From: Eubacteriales bacterium
GTDB lineage: Bacteria > Bacillota > Clostridia > Oscillospirales > Oscillospiraceae
Reading direction: 5' to 3'
Assembly: GCA_030531505.1 (NCBI GenBank)
Contig: JAUNNH010000002.1
Coordinates: 113,281-177,280 of the forward strand
Length of the DNA stretch: 64,000 nucleotides
The notes under the pieces were generated by a model. It was not told where the DNA came from and did no database searches. It worked only from the letters and a program-made list of their open reading frames with translations. This document shows, piece by piece, positions 61,707-64,000 of this stretch (its first letter is position 1; every line of letters begins with the position of its first letter). The position numbers and the translations under genes were made by a program.

Positions 61707-62423
61707 ATGGCCCTTACGATCCAGTGGCTCGGCCACGCCTGCTTCGCCATCCGGCGGGACGATTACACCATCGTCATCGACCCGTATAACAGCGATTACA
61801 TCAACGGCTATCCCAAGCTGCGCGTCAAAGCCGACAAGCTGCTCGTGAGCCACGAGCACTTCGGCCACAACTACCGCGAGGGCGTCGTGCTCTCCGGCCG
61901 CCCGGAGAGCGACTGCCCCTTCGAGATCACGACGCTCAAGGCCCCGCATGAGTTCAAGATGGGCTCCTGGCGCGGCTTCACGCTGATCCATATCCTGAAG
62001 GTGGACGGGCTCAAGCTGGTGCATATGGGCGATCTCGGCACGCAGCTCGACGGCGGACAGATCACGCAGCTCTTCGGGGCGGATGTGGCGATGGTCTGCG
62101 CCGGGTCCTGCACAGCCCTGCCCTCGCAGGAGGCCAAACGCGCGATGGACGAGATCATGGCCAAGGTCGTCATCCCCATGCACTACCGGCACGACGGCAT
62201 GGGCGCGCACCGCCTTGAGACGGTGGAGGACTTCGCCAATCAATTCGAGTCGCCTGAACTGATCCATTATTACGACACCGACACCCTCACGGTCACGCCG
62301 GATCTGGAGCCGCAGGTGGCGGTTCTCCAATACATCGGCCCCTCGGCCTTCGGCGACCTGCTCCCGGAGGAGGATAAAACGGAAAAAACTTCCTTTTTGA
62401 AGCGTTTTCTACGAAGGGGGTAG
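61707..62423 (+). CDS. UlaG-like MBL-fold metal-dependent hydrolase
   Basis: A protein of about 238 residues of the UPF0173/UlaG branch of metallo-beta-lactamases: IQWLGHACFAIR at the start, VIDPY, SHEHFGHNY (metal ligands; the usual D is replaced by F-G), GDLG and VIPMHYRHDG. The start may be ATG 61707 or 61698; GGAAAGGAA is too close to 61698 to suit it. Substrate unknown. It has its own promoter and is followed by another promoter for the aminotransferase. Confidence 0.8.
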   Translation: MALTIQWLGHACFAIRRDDYTIVIDPYNSDYINGYPKLRVKADKLLVSHEHFGHNYREGVVLSGRPESDCPFEITTLKAPHEFKMGSWRGFTLIHILKVDGLKLVHMGDLGTQLDGGQITQLFGADVAMVCAGSCTALPSQEAKRAMDEIMAKVVIPMHYRHDGMGAHRLETVEDFANQFESPELIHYYDTDTLTVTPDLEPQVAVLQYIGPSAFGDLLPEEDKTEKTSFLKRFLRRG

Positions 62424-62452
62424 TTTACAGCGGGGCGGTTTTCGTGTATAAT
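62424..62452 (+). promoter_or_regulatory. Promoter of the aminotransferase gene
   Basis: TTTACA (62424-62429), 17 bp, TATAAT (62447-62452); it overlaps the stop of the preceding gene. Confidence 0.75.
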
Positions 62453-62512
62453 AGACAATAGAAACAGGACGTACGAAGCCACGTTTACGATAGGGAAAGG
62501 AAGGTTCAGCCA

Positions 62513-63697
62513 ATGGCAAACTTCTCAAAGAGAATGGACAACATCAAAGCCTCGGATATCCGGCAGCTGCTGAAGATCATCGGCCAGCCCGGGATCATCT
62601 CCTTTGCGGGCGGTCTGCCCGCGCCGGAGCTGTTCCCTGTGGAGGAGATGAAGGCCGCGATCGACGCCGTGCTGGACGAGAACGGCCGCACCGCGCTGCA
62701 GTACGGGCAGACCGAGGGCTGGAAGCCCCTGCGTGATCACATCGTCAAACGTCTCGCCGCAAAGAACGCCATCCACACCGACGCCGAGCACATCCTGCTC
62801 ACCGCCGGCAGCCAGCAGGGTCTGGATTTCCTCGGCAAGCTCTTCCTCGACCCGGGCGACGTGGTGGTGATGGAGAGCCCGAGCTACCTGGGCGCCATCA
62901 ACGCCTTCAAGCAGTACGAGTGCAATTTCGTCGAGGTCCCGACGGACGAGAACGGCATGATCATGTCCGAGCTCGACCGCATCCTCGCCACGACCGAGCG
63001 CGTCAAGCTCATCTACGTCATCCCCGATTTCCAGAACCCCTCCGGCCGCACCTGGCCGCTGGAGCGCCGCCACGCCTTCATGGACATCATCAACAAGTAC
63101 GGCGTCGTCGCCATCGAGGACAACCCGTACGGCGACCTGCGCTTCAAGGGCGAGTATCTGCCCGCGCTCAAGAGCATGGACCCCGAGGAGAACATCGTCT
63201 ACTTCGGCACCTTCTCGAAGATCCTGGCCCCCGGCTTCCGCATCGGCTGGACCGTTGCGAGCGAACAGATCACCGAGAAGCTGAACCTGATCGCCCAGGC
63301 CGCCGTGCTGCAGACCTCCACGATCAACGCCATGGCCATCGCCAAGTATCTCGATATGTTCGATATCGACGAGCACGTGGCCAAGATCCTGCCGGTCTAC
63401 AAGCACCGCTGCGAGCTGATGATCCAGACCATGCGGGAGTGCTTCCCGCCCGAGGCCAAGTTTACCGACCCCGACGGCGGCCTCTTCACCTGGGTCGAGC
63501 TGCCGGAGTATGTCAACAGCCGTGAGCTTGCGGCGCGCTGCCTGGAAAAGGGCGTCGCGGTCGTGCCGGGCGACGGCTTCTTCCCGCGCGGCGAGAACAA
63601 GCACTGCTTCCGCATGAACTACTCCAACGCCACTGACGAGCAGCTCATCCTCGGTGTGCACCGCCTGAACGAGACCATCCGGGAGTTCCTGAAATAA
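62513..63697 (+). CDS. PLP-dependent aminotransferase (class I/II, LysN-like)
   Basis: A 394-residue fold-type I aminotransferase: ISFAGGLPAPELFP, LQYGQTEGWKPLRDHI, LTAGSQQGLDFLGKLFLDPGD, YVIPDFQNPSG, IEDNPYGDLRF and YFGTFSKILAPGFRIGW with the PLP-binding Lys in TFSK. This pattern matches 2-aminoadipate/branched-chain aminotransferases (LysN, MocR-like without the DNA-binding domain). It may serve amino-acid synthesis or degradation; lysine or aromatic use cannot be decided from sequence. AAAGGAAGG precedes the ATG. Confidence 0.88.
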   Translation: MANFSKRMDNIKASDIRQLLKIIGQPGIISFAGGLPAPELFPVEEMKAAIDAVLDENGRTALQYGQTEGWKPLRDHIVKRLAAKNAIHTDAEHILLTAGSQQGLDFLGKLFLDPGDVVVMESPSYLGAINAFKQYECNFVEVPTDENGMIMSELDRILATTERVKLIYVIPDFQNPSGRTWPLERRHAFMDIINKYGVVAIEDNPYGDLRFKGEYLPALKSMDPEENIVYFGTFSKILAPGFRIGWTVASEQITEKLNLIAQAAVLQTSTINAMAIAKYLDMFDIDEHVAKILPVYKHRCELMIQTMRECFPPEAKFTDPDGGLFTWVELPEYVNSRELAARCLEKGVAVVPGDGFFPRGENKHCFRMNYSNATDEQLILGVHRLNETIREFLK

Positions 63698-63826
63698 AGC
63701 GGCGCGATCCGCCATACAGCAGGGCGGCGGGGGATCTGTACCCCGCCGCCCCGGTCTGCTTTCAGGCGGCAGCGGCGGACGGCACAAAGAAAGAAAAACC
63801 GATGCGGAAAAAAGAAAAAGAAAGGC

Positions 63827-63855
63827 TTGACATTCAGCGTGAAATAGAGTAATAT
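63827..63855 (+). promoter_or_regulatory. Promoter of tRNA-Val
   Basis: TTGACA (63827-63832), 17 bp, TAATAT (63850-63855), 21 bases before the mature 5' end. Confidence 0.8.
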
Positions 63856-63876
63856 ACCTCTTGCTGAAACGAATAC

Positions 63877-63952
63877 GGACGATTGGCGCAGCTGGTAGCG
63901 CATCCGCTTGACGTGCGGGAGGTCACAAGTTCGAGTCTTGTATCGTCCACCA
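63877..63952 (+). tRNA. tRNA-Val (anticodon GAC)
   Basis: A 76-base cloverleaf. Acceptor GGACGAT pairs with ATCGTCC; the D-arm is GCGC-AGCTGGTA-GCGC, the anticodon arm CCGC-TTGACGT-GCGG with GAC at positions 34-36, and the T-arm ACAAG-TTCGAGT-CTTGT. The CCA end is encoded (63950-63952). It is a single tRNA followed by an inverted repeat. Confidence 0.95.
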
Positions 63953-63960
63953 CAATTGAG

Positions 63961-64000
63961 AAATCCGAACTGCATTCCGGTAGGAAATGGGTTCGGATTT
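63961..64000 (+). terminator. Inverted repeat after tRNA-Val
   Basis: AAATCCGAAC (63961-63970) and GTTCGGATTT (63991-64000) pair perfectly around a 20-base loop; the window ends at the T-rich arm, so a following U-tract cannot be seen. Confidence 0.6.

Noticed and set aside
63619-63975. Minus-strand ORF containing KTRTCDLPHVKRMRYQLRQ
   Set aside because: This is the reverse strand of tRNA-Val(GAC), a familiar false protein in databases.

Overview
The window looks like chromosomal DNA of a high-GC, SD-dependent Bacillota bacterium, most likely a gut clostridium of the Oscillospiraceae/Oscillospirales type. This is inferred from HrcA with a CIRCE operator ahead of grpE-dnaK-dnaJ, a SpoVB-like flippase next to HU and RqcP, HemZ, a lysine riboswitch on lysA, PadR-DUF1700-DUF4097, and a MetH whose activation domain is a separate gene. 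Many promoters read TTTACA or TTGACA, 17 bp, TATAAT.

Positions 1 to about 22,298 are an accessory island. Its right edge is a 3' tRNA fragment (TTC loop, CCCGC, CTCGCGC acceptor strand, ACCA), the scar left when an element integrates into a tRNA 3' end, here probably tRNA-Leu. The intact tRNA and any integrase would lie left of the window. Pairs of TCTAAC 11 bp apart sit near both ends. The island holds six class I or LCM-type methyltransferases, four alpha/beta hydrolases, an MBL hydrolase and an MBL fragment, three relatives of L-2-amino-thiazoline-4-carboxylate hydrolase (one truncated), a ZIP transporter, a DUF6110-like protein with a metal P-type ATPase, two families of repeated small membrane proteins, and a pair of half-size ABC transporters with IrtAB/YbtPQ-like signatures. 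Uptake and breakdown of a thiazoline-containing metallophore is a possible reading, but an inference. Decay is visible: a regulator remnant, one frameshifted methyltransferase, a membrane-protein gene split by a 277-bp element, and two truncated genes joined by a deletion.

From 22.6 kb on, the genes are housekeeping-like: glycerate kinase, an orphan sensor kinase, GAPDH, lysA with its riboswitch, Kup, a uridine-kinase-like protein, and a methionine/one-carbon operon (activation protein, MetH, Hcy-methyltransferase/MTHFR). On the minus strand follow an acyl-CoA synthetase with a small partner, a membrane glycosyltransferase-like gene, the PadR operon and a MarR gene. Then come hrcA-grpE-dnaK-dnaJ, a nucleoside kinase and HemZ, a small P-loop protein, DegV, PepF, SpoVB/HU/RqcP, a macro-domain protein, an N-acyl-D-amino-acid deacylase-like enzyme, a YyaL-type protein, an UlaG-like hydrolase, a class I aminotransferase and tRNA-Val(GAC).

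The most unusual signal is in the non-coding DNA. Two 278-279 bp elements flanked by TA, one in the island and one after dnaJ, are homologous in opposite orientation. Their stems have changed sequence while staying paired, so a folded structure appears to be conserved. A second structured repeat flanks dnaK on both sides. A third element supplies the stop codon of the deacylase gene, and next to it is a 204-bp element made of seven consecutive hairpins.
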